DNA from: Selaginella moellendorffii
Lineage: Eukaryota; Streptophyta; Lycopodiopsida; Selaginellales; Selaginellaceae
Length of the DNA: 64,000 nt
Direction: 5' to 3'
Assembly: GCF_000143415.4 (NCBI RefSeq)
Contig: NW_003314289.1
Coordinates: 1,120,402-1,184,401, forward strand
The notes under the pieces: model-generated
Seen by the model: the letters and a program-made list of their open reading frames with translations, nothing else
What the model was told of the DNA's origin: nothing
Databases searched by the model: none
Shown: one piece after another, positions 53,719 through 64,000 of the stretch
Layout of the letters: each line of letters starts with the position of its first letter
Numbering within the stretch: position 1 is the first letter of the stretch
Program-made: the position numbers and the translations under genes

Positions 53719-55976
53719 TCACCTCTTGTTGATGTTAGCCCGGGAAAGAATGCGCTTCCCGAAAGGGCTGCTGCGTAGCACTGGAACGTGTGGGCGAATA
53801 GCGTCCACTAACGCCGTGTGTAAAGATCCCTGCAAACGTTTCCAAGCACGAGATGGAGCAAAAATCGCTTTTTTCTTTGAGGTACCTTTGCGACAGAGAG
53901 AGCACACTGGATGACGTAGTTCGCAAAAGGATCCTGGAGCAGCTGGCTCAGCAGGGAGCTGGTGATGATCTCGCGAATGATCAGAGCGCGCGAGTCCTCG
54001 GACGACTGCTTGAGGCACTTCTCCACGACATTGCTGCTAAACTTTTGCATGGCGAGCAACGCGAAGTTCCCTTCCAGCCTGTAGATGACGTCCAGAGTTA
54101 TCCAAGATTGTTCGAGGTCGAGGATGTACTGAACGACATAGTTACTGCAAAAGGGAAAGGACGGCGTTTAAAGTTAAGGCAAAACCCAAGTGTAAGTGCT
54201 GTACCCGTATTGGTCTTGCGAAAGAATCAGAGCATTTGCGGCGATCTCGGAAACAAGAAAATGGCACTGTGTTCCCGAGGCAAAGTCAATACAGCGCTGG
54301 AGTACGCAGCAGCCATGCCTGTGTGTACCAATATCCACACAGTGCCGTGCCGCCGCATCAATAATAAACTGCGATCAGAGAGTTGTCAACGAAAACGAGA
54401 AATCTTTGGCACTGCTCGTACCTGGATATCTTCGTTACTGAGCTTTTGCAAGCATTTCTGGACGACATGATTTCCATTAGAATCCTTGATAAGAGTCACT
54501 ACGCCTTGCATGAGCGAGCTTGTCACCATGGAAACTTGCTCTGGCGACTTGAGTGTCTCTATCAGTTTTTGAACAGCACGTGTACTGCAAACAGCAACAG
54601 ACACAAGAGTTAGTGATTGGAAAAGAAAAAAAAGGAAGAAACACAGTCAGTCAGTCATGAAAAATTCTCTATTTTCTTCCTTTTTCTCTCGGTCTCTCAA
54701 CATCATACCCGTGCATATTCAAGGAGATGTTGACGAGCTCCCCGTTTCTGGTGACGCCACGCAAAATCTCCCTGCGCTGCGTGTCGTTGGAAACCTCCAG
54801 GAGTTTTTGGACGAGGTAGTTCCCGAAAGGGTCAGTCATCAAGTCTACAAGGTGATCAATCACCTCCGCAAAGATCTTGTCAATCTCCTCCAAACTCCCC
54901 TCACTAAACTTCTTCTGCAAGAACCGGCAGCCGTGCTGATCCTTGGCGGTCTCGTAAATCCGCCCCTCAATCTCCTCCAGCGACGTAAACTTCTGCTGCT
55001 GCTGTTGCGTCGAATCGTAGAGCCCCCTGAATTCCCCGCTAAGATCACTCTCCTGCGACTCGGTGCTCGCCGAGCGCTTCTCACTGCTCGTCTCATCGTC
55101 ACGGGCAACCTTCCTCCGGGCCAAACTCATCGACGCAAACGAGTTGGACAACCCCTTAATCGACGGCGCTTTCCTGCCCGAGAGCGATCTCTCCGCCATG
55201 GACGCAGCCAGCGAAGAAGGTTGATCCCTGGCCGTGGTGTGAAGAAACGGGCAGTTCTCTCCCCGGCTACAAACTCCCTGTAAGTAGAACCGACACACAT
55301 TCCTAGCGCTGCCAGCTCCAGAGCGAGGAGACCCCTCCAGATTCCCTGACGCTTGAAGTGCTTCCTGGTAACGCTGCTCGGACGAGCACCAAAAATTCCG
55401 GAGCGCTGCCAATTGCTGTACCTGCCTGGCAAGAGGATTCTCCAGCGAAGAATATCTTACACCGCCACCGCCATTGGCGCGATGGTGAGAGTAGAATCCT
55501 CCTGCTGCCCCTGGATTGCCATAGAACTGATCACCGTGCTGCTGCCCAGCGTAGAAGGCGGCGTCGATCATCAGCTTTTGCTGCTGCTGCCTCTGGCGAG
55601 CCCTCTCCTCGGCAATCTGTTGCTGGAGAAGAAGCCGCTGCTGGAAGAGCGCTACCATGTCGAGATTATCGTCATCCACAGCGTCTTGCTGGAACCGATT
55701 GCTGCGATCGTATTCTAGGAAGGAGGAATTGTTTACCAGGTGATGCTGATGCCACGCCGCTGCCGCCTGGTGGTGATCGTACACGAAAGGCGCCGCTCCC
55801 ATCGCGCTAGTGTACATTGCGCCGTCGTCGTCGCGGTCGGCTGCGATCTGGAAATCCCTGGACATGATCAGCGGCGGCGTGCCGTTCTTGCCGGGATCCA
55901 GCAGCGCGTAATCGAGACCTCGGCTCCCAAGATCGTCGCGAGAAAAGCTGGATGACGATGCCGCGGATGAATGCAT
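53719..55976 (-). CDS. Pumilio-family RNA-binding protein with CCCH zinc finger
   Basis: Predicted exons 55976-54709, 54584-54422, 54368-54205, 54144-53886 and 53829-53719 encode about 654 residues. The N-terminal half is Gln/Ala/Ser-rich with a QQQ-rich coil (about 110-135). A CCCH finger of form C-x7-C-x5-C-x3-H uses C228, C236, C242 and H246 (CRFYLQGVCSRGENCPFLH). From about 335 to the end are eight Puf repeats, with core triplet contexts HGCRFLQ, FGNYLVQ, HGTRAVQ, NGNHVVQ, HGCCVLQ, YGNYVVQ, FSSNVVE and FANYVIQ, plus a closing FGKRIL. Puf repeats each read one base of mRNA 3' UTRs to control stability and translation in the cytoplasm. The combination with a CCCH finger is less common than Puf alone. 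All frames are intact; introns are 56-124 bp. Confidence 0.9.
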
Positions 55977-56372
55977 GGCGCCGCTGGCGCGATCGACGAT
56001 CCCGCTGCTGGCCGGCCAAGAATCCCGCTTCCCTATCTAGGATCGATCGATCGATCGATCTATCGCGGCGAGGGAAATAAAAAAGGGGGATGGCCTAAAT
56101 TGGCCACATTAACCCAAACCCGGAGCTGTCCGTGCCGTTTGAGCCATCGCCCTAAACCTTAAACCTCCCGCCCGTACGGCACGTTTGTGTGGTGGCGGTC
56201 GTGTACGGTCGTCGTTTTGAATGCCGGGGGGCGTTTTAGAGAGAAACTTCTAGCCGCCTAGATCCGGCGCCAACCAGCCTACGGGTGGGACCCACGTGGC
56301 GCCGCCGCCATGGGCATAGACACGTGGCGGTCATGTTTCTCTTTCTCTCACGCCATCAGGAACCCTAAATTT
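55977..56372. promoter_or_regulatory. Upstream region of the Pumilio gene and 3' side of the small membrane protein gene
   Basis: 396 bp with a (GATC)n run at 56041-56061 and telomere-box-like CCCTAAA pieces near 56150 (CGCCCTAAACC) and 56361 (GAACCCTAAATTT). Such boxes are frequent in plant housekeeping promoters. Specific function is inferred only. Confidence 0.45.
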
Positions 56373-56692
56373 TCACGACGAGGATCCCCCAAATCTCTCA
56401 TTGAGCAGGGATTTAAATTCCTGGTAGCTCAGCTGCTGCTGGCCGCCCTCCCGCAGCGCTTGGTGGAGCTCCGCGCGCCGCTGCGCCTCGATCAGGGTCA
56501 CCTTGTCATCTGGAGCGCAAATTCCTCTCAACAATCCGGAATCCGATTCGAGCAGCAAGGGATGGATGCGGGGTACTTACAGAAGCCCGTCTTGATCATG
56601 AAACCCTCGATCGCCGCGCCGAAAATCGCCGAGACGATGGCGACCTTTGCGTACCATTGGCGGTGCTGGACAAGATCGCGCAAGAGCGGCAT
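56373..56692 (-). CDS. Small conserved single-membrane-segment protein (82 aa)
   Basis: Two predicted exons, 56692-56581 and 56509-56373, joined in phase 1 to give 82 residues. It starts MPLLRDLVQHRQWYAKVAIV and has one likely membrane segment (about 15-34, VAIVSAIFGAAIEGFMI). A conserved-looking KTGFYDKVTLIEAQRRAELH and a Gln-rich soluble end follow. I recall similar short plant proteins with FMIKTGFYDKVT but cannot name a function. A mitochondrial or other organelle inner-membrane location is a guess. The gene shares a 90-bp divergent promoter with the ATG1-like kinase. Confidence 0.65.
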
Positions 56693-56782
56693 TGGTTTGA
56701 CCTAGATTCGAGCCCGAGACCCCCTTTTTCAAAGGCCGAGATATAAACCCCCCTAGAACCCTTTAGACCACGTCTAGGGTTT
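56693..56782. promoter_or_regulatory. 90-bp bidirectional promoter
   Basis: Start codons of the small membrane protein (minus) and ATG1-like kinase (plus) are only 90 bp apart, so both leaders and core promoters must fit here or overlap coding sequence. It contains AAACCCCCC and TAGGGTTTATGG (a reversed telo-box, 56775-56785). No clear TATA box is seen. Confidence 0.5.
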
Positions 56783-58375
56783 ATGGAAGACGTGGGAGAA
56801 TATCGGTTGCTTCACAAGATCGGCGTTGGATCGTTTGCCACGGTATGGAAATCTATGCACAAGATCACTGGCGAGATCGTCGCGATCAAGGTGATCGTCC
56901 CGCGGATGGATCAGCTCCGCCAGCAGCTGGAACTGATCGCGCAGGAGCAAGCCATCATGAAATCGATCGCACATCCAAACGTCGTCAAGCTCCTGAGGAT
57001 GATCAGCGACGATGAGCACGACGAGCTCTCCACGAAGTACCTGGTGATGGAGTTCTGCGAGGGTGGCGATCTGGATCACTACATTCACCTCAACAAGAAG
57101 CTCAGCGCTGGGGTCGCGAGGACGATCATGCTCCAGCTATCGGCGGCGCTCCAAGAGCTCCGGAGGATGAACTTGATCCACCGGGACCTCAAGCCCCACA
57201 ATCTCCTGCTCAAGAACAAGGTCGCGCCGGGGTCAGATCCAGAGGGAGAAGAGATCGTGGTGAAGCTCACGGATTTTGGGCTGGCGAGGAAGCTCCAGCC
57301 GCAAGGAATGGCGCAAACGATGTGTGGAACGTATCTCTACATGGCCCCGGAAGTGATCTCGCACAACAAGTATGACGCCAAGGCCGATCTCTGGAGCGTC
57401 GGGGTGATGCTCTACCAGATGATCACTGGGCGGAGGCCGTTCGAGGCCTGCAGTAGCGAAGATCTCTTCCGCAAGCTCGGGAACAAGGTCCAGTTTCGAG
57501 GAGAGGATTGCTGGGATCCGGATTGCCGCGATCTTTGCGAGGGGCTGCTGAGGAAGAATCCCTTGGAGAGGATATCTTTCGAGGAGTTCTTCAATCACAA
57601 GTTCCTGCGAGGATCGAGCAAAGCTGCACTGGTTTGCGATGAATTAAAAGCCGACAGCGTTGTGATCTTACACCGAGCGCCACGGCCACTGGAGACGATC
57701 CCCGGGGATCGCCAGCGGCCTGTGAGAGGGAGGAATCCACTGATGGACTCGATTGAAGAGAGGATTGCCAGAGAGTATGTGATGGTGTCTAGCCCCAGCT
57801 CTTCAAAGAACAAGCATCCTCACTGCCCGATTCCAAAGCCAGCACCGCCGCCGCCGCGTGCGCATCCACCGAGCAAGAATTCGAGCAAGGAAGATCTGGA
57901 GCGCAGCGAAACCCTGCGAATCTGCGCCAAATTGCTCGGCGAAGTGGCAAGATTCAAGCTACAAGACAGTAAGAAGCTTGAATCCCTCTCGCTCTGCCTC
58001 GCCGTGCTTGGATCGCTCAAGCGCGCCTTGAGCATTGCCACCACGCCCCAGCTCTTGGAGGATTTCTCGGCCGCCCTGGACGAAGCCGAGGCCGTAGCGG
58101 CGAATCTCGACAGGAGCTCGGATCAGGCGCTGCCAGATGCGGCGGAGATAATCTATCAGGCAGCGCTGGCGGCAGGGAGAGCCGGGGCAGTGGACGAGAT
58201 CCTGGAGAAGCGAGGGCGAGCATCGGTCGAGTATGCCAAGGCATCAACGTTGCTCTTCTTTCTCATCATGGATGACTCCCCGATCCACCTACATTCGTTA
58301 GATGTTGCTAGCGCACACCATTGCTTCCACGCTATAACAGTGCGTCACAAGCAGTGCAAGAACGCTAGCCACTAA
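56783..58375 (+). CDS. ATG1: ATG1/ULK-type autophagy protein kinase
   Basis: An intronless 530-residue serine/threonine kinase. The kinase domain (about 8-270) has all key parts: GVGSFATVW (15-23), K36 in VAIKV, HRDLKPHN with D135, DFG at 164-166 and APE at 188-190. The sequence style (YRLLHKIGVGSFATVWK, CGTYLYMAPEVI) matches plant ATG1. After a short Pro-rich linker (about 290-370) the C-terminal helical region (about 375-530) resembles the MIT-like early-autophagy-targeting domain that binds ATG13. Land-plant ATG1a-c are usually longer (above 600) because of a longer linker, so this is a compact version. It should start autophagosome formation in the cytosol under nutrient limitation. The single exon is unusual for plant ATG1 and could point to an old retrocopy, but the frame is intact. 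Confidence 0.85.
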   Translation: MEDVGEYRLLHKIGVGSFATVWKSMHKITGEIVAIKVIVPRMDQLRQQLELIAQEQAIMKSIAHPNVVKLLRMISDDEHDELSTKYLVMEFCEGGDLDHYIHLNKKLSAGVARTIMLQLSAALQELRRMNLIHRDLKPHNLLLKNKVAPGSDPEGEEIVVKLTDFGLARKLQPQGMAQTMCGTYLYMAPEVISHNKYDAKADLWSVGVMLYQMITGRRPFEACSSEDLFRKLGNKVQFRGEDCWDPDCRDLCEGLLRKNPLERISFEEFFNHKFLRGSSKAALVCDELKADSVVILHRAPRPLETIPGDRQRPVRGRNPLMDSIEERIAREYVMVSSPSSSKNKHPHCPIPKPAPPPPRAHPPSKNSSKEDLERSETLRICAKLLGEVARFKLQDSKKLESLSLCLAVLGSLKRALSIATTPQLLEDFSAALDEAEAVAANLDRSSDQALPDAAEIIYQAALAAGRAGAVDEILEKRGRASVEYAKASTLLFFLIMDDSPIHLHSLDVASAHHCFHAITVRHKQCKNASH

Positions 58376-59159
58376 TTTCTTTAAATTATATTAATACTAA
58401 ATAATACTTAGTATTATTATTGATTAATTTGTAGCTTACATAATTCTTATTTGGTTTGCTTAAGATGGTAATGAATATACTTAAAATATGTTTGGATACT
58501 CTAAGATATTTTACCATCTAATAGTTGTTATTTATTTAAATTAATTTTGTATTTATAATTTATAAACATGTTTAAAATTTATAAACTTTCTTAAACAATT
58601 TCTAGTATATTCGTTTTTATTCTACCATCTAATGGTTGACATGGAATAAGATTAATCTTGTGTTTATAAATATAAACACGTTTATAATTATAAACTTTTG
58701 TTTGATCAATTGGATTAAGAAGTAAAAATAAAATTACTATTAAGCAAAACAACCGTTGCTACATGCAAAGTGTAGCAAATTATTATTTTTATTACTATAA
58801 TATTATTTTATTAAAAACAGTGGTTATACTTTTTTTGTTTTACAAAGATATTATTTATTATAATTCAATTTGCACACTGAGTGCTTGGAATATAGAGAGG
58901 GAATACAAAAATGTGCATATCAATTAGCCCAAAAACCCTAACTTATATATAGAAGCGAGTGGTCCAGATTGAAACCAATCTAATGGCTACCAAAATCCCA
59001 CTATGCTAATATTAGTATACGGCATCGTAACCATACACTTGGCCCTCAAATCATCCTCTCCTCTTGGGATAATCATCAGGGTTCTCTAGAAGATGGGCTG
59101 GGATCCGGAGGAACGTCAGGAGGAGGCATCGGTAGATTTGTAGGTGGTATTAACTCCTC
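58376..59159. other. AT-rich intergenic DNA and probable 3' end of gypsy D
   Basis: 58376-58900 is AT-rich without a gene. 58930-59159 follows the stop of gypsy D integrase (minus strand) and has a minus-strand TATATATAAG at about 58944-58953, so it probably includes the 3' LTR with its TATA box. LTR borders could not be fixed. Confidence 0.4.
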
Positions 59160-62100
59160 CTAATCCCTTTGTATGAAGTGTTTCAGCCGCTGCACATGCA
59201 CAATCTCTGGACGATTGGCCTGCTGAACGTTATGCCGAACCTCATAAACTTGTGGTCCAACTTGCCGCAACACCCAATACGGTCCTTTCCATTGTGCAAG
59301 AAGCCCCTTAGATAAACCACGTACCGTAAGATGGAGAAAACGGACTAACACCAAATCATCCACTTTGTACTCTGCAGGTGGATGATGATAAGAGTTGTAG
59401 CGCCGTTGTTGTCCCACTTGTATGCGGCCTAAGTGTTTGGCAGACTCTGCTTGGACAAGTGGAAGAATGCTCGTCAAATACTGATCCCATGATCTAGCAT
59501 CAGCAGCTTGTGGCAATCGCGAAGGTAAACCCAGCTCCGTTGGTAATATTGGATCATGACCATATAGGAGTTTATATAGTGAAGCACCAACAGAACTCTG
59601 CACCCTTGTAACATATGCATACCAAAGAGACGGCAAAATAACCATCCCAATCTGAATGTTGAAAGTTCACATACTTCGCAATTATCCCTTTGAATGTCCG
59701 AACAAGCCGTTCCACCATACCGTCTGATTGTGGATGATAAGCACTTGTGAAAGTGTGGCATATCCCCAATCGAGACGTCAAAACATAAAATGCCTCAGCC
59801 ATAAATGCGGGACTATTATCCGAAAGAATCCGCTCTGGACAAGAATGCTGGAATACCACTCGATTGACGAGGAAGTATCCAACAACAGTTGCAGAGGCGC
59901 TAGCAAGAGCACCAACTTCCACCCAACAAGTCAAGTAGTCAGAAGCAATAATAACATACTCATTGCCAGCAGTCGACTGTGGAAAAGGTCCCATAAGATC
60001 AAAAGCCACTAACTCAAATGGACGGGAAACTACAATTGACTCCAACCGTCCTTCTGCAGCACAAGGGGGAGTATTACGAGCTTGGCACCAAACGCAGCTA
60101 CACACATACCGGATAATATCACGTCGCATCTCCGGCCAATAGAAAGACCTGCGCAGCTTCTTGTGACACGACGGTGTCCCATATGCCCACCTAGAACAAG
60201 AGAATCATGGTAGGCATGGAGAAACCGCGGAATAAACACCGAAGGCACTACCAGCCGTAAGTGATCATCAGGATCCGTCCCCACAAAATAAAGAAAGCCA
60301 TCTTCAAGGCGATATTGAGAATGTAAATGCCGAAAAGGCAAGTCATCAGCAAGTGATGTAGGATTTTCAAACCCATCTCGAAGCCTTCGAATCCACGGCT
60401 CAATCTTTTGAGCCTTGCGAACCTCATCAAGAGAAGGTAGATCTTGCTCTGCGCCCTGTGGACACTAAACGTCAAGAATAGCAACCGCCGACGGCACAGA
60501 ATCCTCATTTAGAAAATCCACAGATGCTGGAATAACAGGTTCGTCAGAAACATGACAAGTGAGTGGAGTAGGAAGAGGAGCTCGAGAAAGGGCATCAGCA
60601 TCAACCATAGAACTCCCTGGGCGATGAACAACATCAAAATTATATATTTGAAGCTTCAAAGCCCATCGAGCCGTACGACCAACCAGGTTCTTCCGCTTCA
60701 ATAATGAAGTAACAGCAGTATGGTCACCTTCAAGTAATGTCCGAGAACCATGTAGATATGCATGAAATTTCTCGAAACCCCAGACTGCTGCTAAACACTC
60801 TTTCTTCGTCGTGGAGTAGTTCATCTCCGCTGGTTGTAATGTACGGCTTATGTATGCAATGGGATGGCACTGACCAGGCACACTCGAGCTCTCTTGCATC
60901 AACATACCTCCAAAACCAATGTCAGAAGCATCCACGTGCAAAATAAAAGGTCGAGTGTAGTCAGGATATGCCAAAACTGGAGGAGTCGTCAATAGCTCTT
61001 TGAGATCCACAAATGCTCGCTCACAATCCGGAGACCAGATGAAAGATGACGTTGATGACTTCAACAACGCTCGCAATGGTGTAGTGCGATCAGAAAGATG
61101 ATTCACAAAACGACCGAGATACTGCACCTTACTCAAAAAACACTACACATCATTTAAATTATATTGGAGTAGAGAACTTTAGAATAGCCACAAGTTTGTC
61201 AGGATCAACTTACAAACCCTCACGAGAAATATGGTACCCAAGATAAGTTGTGTCCTTGGACCTAAACACGCACTTTGACCTCTTCAGCTTTAAACCAATG
61301 TTGCGTAGCTGATCCAACACTTTACAAACATCACAAACGTGCTCCTCCCATGTCCCCTCCAAGTGGATCAAGACATCATCAATGAAGTCAGTAGTCACCT
61401 CCGGCATATCGCAAAGAACCTCGTCCATCATCCGCTGGAAAGTTGCTGGAGCATTGTTCAAACCAAACGGCATCACCAAGAACTCGTACAAACCAAATGG
61501 TGTACGAAAAGCAATCTTAGGAATATCTTCTTCGGCCATCGGTACTTGCCAATACCCAGAAGCAAGATCTAGCTTGGTGAACCAGCGACTTCGCCCCAGA
61601 CGATCCAAGAGATCAGCAGTGTGAGGAAGAGGATACACATTTGGGATCGTCACTTTGTTTAATGGATGATAGTTGATGCAGAAATGAATACTCCCATCAG
61701 ACTTCGTCACAAGATGAGGTTCACATGCCCAAGGACTCCGCGACTCCGAATAACACCCTTCTCCAGCATTTCCTTGACGTTTGCGCGTAAAATCTTAATC
61801 TCCTTAGGTGACCGATGATGAACAGGAACCTTGATTGGACGAGCATCCCCGGTTTCAATCGGATGACGTGTGCAATCTTGGCCCCAGACGATAAGTCAAA
61901 TTCAAAGAGATCAGAATACTCCTTCATGAGCCGATCAACTGCTACAACACAAAGATCGTCGGAGGGATCGGAAAAGGGAAAAGCAGAACAAGATGGAAAC
62001 ACAGAAAGAAAGAGTGGGGGAACAAAAGTAATGGAAGCAGAGGTAGAAGTAGAGGGACGAAGAGATATGGAAGTGAGAGGAATGGATGAAACATAAGGAA

Positions 62101-62872
62101 GTATGAGGGGGAGAAGCCTCAAAGTCACACTTGGCATGATTGCGCTGCAACCAATCCATACCAAGAATGAGGTCAAAAGCTTGACTCGGCACCACCCGCA
62201 ATGACTGCAACTCAAGCTCGAGATCGCCCACACACACAACTAGGTCCACCTCATCCCGTGCACATGCATGTGTACGGCTGTTGCCATAAAGAATGAAAAC
62301 TGGTTCCGCCGCACGACGCAAGTGTAGACGACAACGTGTGGCAACAGGTCGAGCAATAGAAGATAAACTCGAACCTGTATCAACCAATACGGAGAGAATA
62401 ATAGGAGACCTCTTGTTATAAAAATGAGCTTGGAAAGTAAACACTGGATGAACTGGTGCCGAGTGAACCCCTTGATGATACTCCCGAAAGAAAGATGGAG
62501 GGGTCACTGATTTATTCGCGCAAGGTCCCTCCATTACTCGCGTGACTCCTCGTTTCCCGGATGCATCTCGGTGTCCAGACCTTCTACTGTAGTAGCACCC
62601 ACGAGACGTTGCTGATGCAAAGGTCTCCACCCAGGAAATGGAGGTCGCTAATCTGGAAAACGATGGCAATGCCGATAAGTATGACCGACTTCATCACACA
62701 CCCAGCAGTGAACATCACGGCCACGACCACGTCCTCGCGCTTGTCCTTGAACTCGAGCAGTAGCAGCATCAACCTCCATTGGAACAGGACCATCACCCAT
62801 AGGAAGTGGAGCGGAAGGACGTGCAGCGAGAAGTGGAAGAGGCGACGTCTCATAATGTTGTGCCAAGCGAAG
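59160..62872 (-). pseudogene. Gypsy D: decayed Ty3/gypsy gag-pol
   Basis: Minus strand, read right to left: zinc knuckle CWVCDEVGHTYRHC (about 62713-62665), protease with VLVDTGSSLSS (near 62370), reverse transcriptase (61710-61210) with the polymerase box FIDD intact, RNase H (61136-60465, HVDASDIGFGG), integrase zinc-binding part (60341-60030) and core (60129-59160). Several frameshifts and stops separate the blocks, for example at 61140-61205 and 61715-61730. The end lacks a recognisable chromodomain, so it is a different lineage from gypsy A/B. Its Gag is cut at 62873 by an LTR. Confidence 0.85.
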
Positions 62873-64000
62873 TGTGAGACACAAAATCCCTAGGCCCCAA
62901 AGTGGAGCCGGAAGGGCGCCACGTGGTAGTGGCCAAAGCGAGAGCCAAACGAGTGTAACACGTTTGGACCAAAAGCTCCGACTTGAAAAGTCAAGAGCAG
63001 GAGTGGAACTCCCAACGAAGTGCTCGAGGAACAAGCACAAAGAGAGCAATAAGCGAGGCTCCAAAAGGGACCCAAAAGGACCAACACATGACACGTGGAA
63101 GTTTCCGAGATGGACCCGAGTTGGAGTCCAAAGTGGAGTCCGAGGTGGACCCGAGATGGACCCGAGATGGAGTCCGAAGTGGAGTCCGAGAAGGACCCCA
63201 AGATGGAGTCCGAGATGGAGTCCGAGGTGGAGTCCGAGGTGGACCGAGATGGACCCGAAATGGAGTCCGAGATGGAGTCCGAGATGGACCCGAGATGGAG
63301 TCCGAGATGGAGTCCGAGATGGACCCGAGATGGAGTCCGAGTTGGAGTCCGAGATGGACCCGAGATGGAGTCCAAAGTCGAGACCGGGACCAAGACCGAG
63401 ACCGGGACCGAGATCGAGACCGAGATCGGGACCGAGACCGAGACCGAGGCCAAGCCCAAGTCCGAGTCCGAGTCCGAGTCCGAGTCCGAGTCCGAGTCCG
63501 GAGCCTGAGAGGGTGAAAGCCCAAAGCGTTCGTCTCCCAGACCCTGGGGGGTTTGGTGAGTTCCAAAAGTATAGTAGGGGGAGGACTGCAGTGGAGCCAG
63601 TTTGGCCAGGAAAGGCCAATTTGGCCCAGGAAGGCCGGACTTAGTGTTGGGTGATGAGCTGCCCACTGGGAAGTCCAAGACTAGAGTGAACATGGACCGA
63701 CAAGCGGGGTAGCTTGGTGAAGTGTTCAAGAGCCGGCTTTAGTTCCCCCGGGAGATCGACTGGCCGATGCTCCCAGTCCAAGTGTGGGTGGCACTGCCTA
63801 CTTGGATACCTGTCGTGGCTCAACGGAACCTCGCTCTAAGCCCATGGCTAGAGCACCTAAAGGCGAAAGGCGGGGAGAGTACCCATGAGGCTTGCGTAAG
63901 GCCACGGTGTTCCGAAATGTTGTCCCAAAGTCCCAGACTATGGAAAGGAAGAGGAGTAGCCCTCTAGTGTGGTGACAAAGGACACGGTCACCCAGTGAGG
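62873..64000 (+). mobile_element. LTR of the coding-free element family, cut by window edge
   Basis: It begins TGTGAGACAC at 62873 and is the reverse complement of the 14231-16113 LTR, with the hexamer/12-mer array at 63100-63510 and the core block AAAAGTATAGTAGGG at 63566-63580. It lies inside gypsy D gag, with left flank CGAAG (the expected TSD). Either a solo LTR or the start of a full element oriented rightward; the window ends before this can be told. Confidence 0.8.

Overview
The window is nuclear DNA of a land plant. Plant-specific plastid genes (pTAC16-like, fibrillin PAP12-like), plant-type telomere-repeat units (CCCTAAA) and chromodomain Ty3/gypsy elements show this. Very short introns (mostly about 40-100 bp), compact gene spacing and the mix of elements suggest a lycophyte such as Selaginella; that species call is inference. 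All genes were read by eye, so exon borders are predictions from GT/AG sites and phase.

Layout. (1) 1-26.7 kb is a nest of LTR retrotransposons. A Tf1/sushi-like gypsy with an apparent self-priming leader (1-1716, minus) sits at the 3' LTR junction of a chromovirus, gypsy A (1717-8100, minus). A decayed inverted relative, gypsy B (8458-24117, plus), was hit by a family-C LTR (now a solo LTR, TSD GCAAG), which was then hit by a coding-free 7.8 kb LTR element (14231-22019, TSD GTCTA). More family-C remains follow. (2) 26.7-29.2 kb is AT-rich with no gene seen.

(3) 29.2-42.9 kb is the most unusual part: a 13.7 kb unit bounded by a perfect 22-bp inverted repeat. Two transcription directions diverge from about 36.6 kb. 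Rightward is a protein with a D-D-E/D arrangement like DUF7869-type putative transposases. Leftward is a long multi-exon gene with a ParB-like domain and a weak methyltransferase-like motif, followed 79 bp later by an FCP1/HAD-like phosphatase gene. About 27 copies of a 22-bp near-perfect palindrome lie only inside this unit, many of them in tiny introns. Four in-frame TAG codons interrupt otherwise open genes. I read it as an undescribed or poorly described large DNA transposon that may carry a ParB-palindrome partner system.

(4) 42.9-49.3 kb is AT-rich, with a family-C LTR and decayed host gene pieces (serine carboxypeptidase-like, PPR). (5) 49.3-58.4 kb is a compact island of apparently intact host genes: pTAC16-like, PAP12-like, a Pumilio/CCCH protein, an 82-residue membrane protein and an ATG1-like kinase. 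(6) 59.2-64 kb is a third gypsy lineage (minus), split in its Gag by another copy of the LTR used by the coding-free element.

The host genes serve plastid transcription/thylakoid association, plastid lipid bodies, mRNA control and autophagy, and do not form a pathway cluster. The elements do interact: the coding-free element shares primer site, polypurine end, hairpin and leader-like modules with gypsy A, which suggests that family mobilised it.
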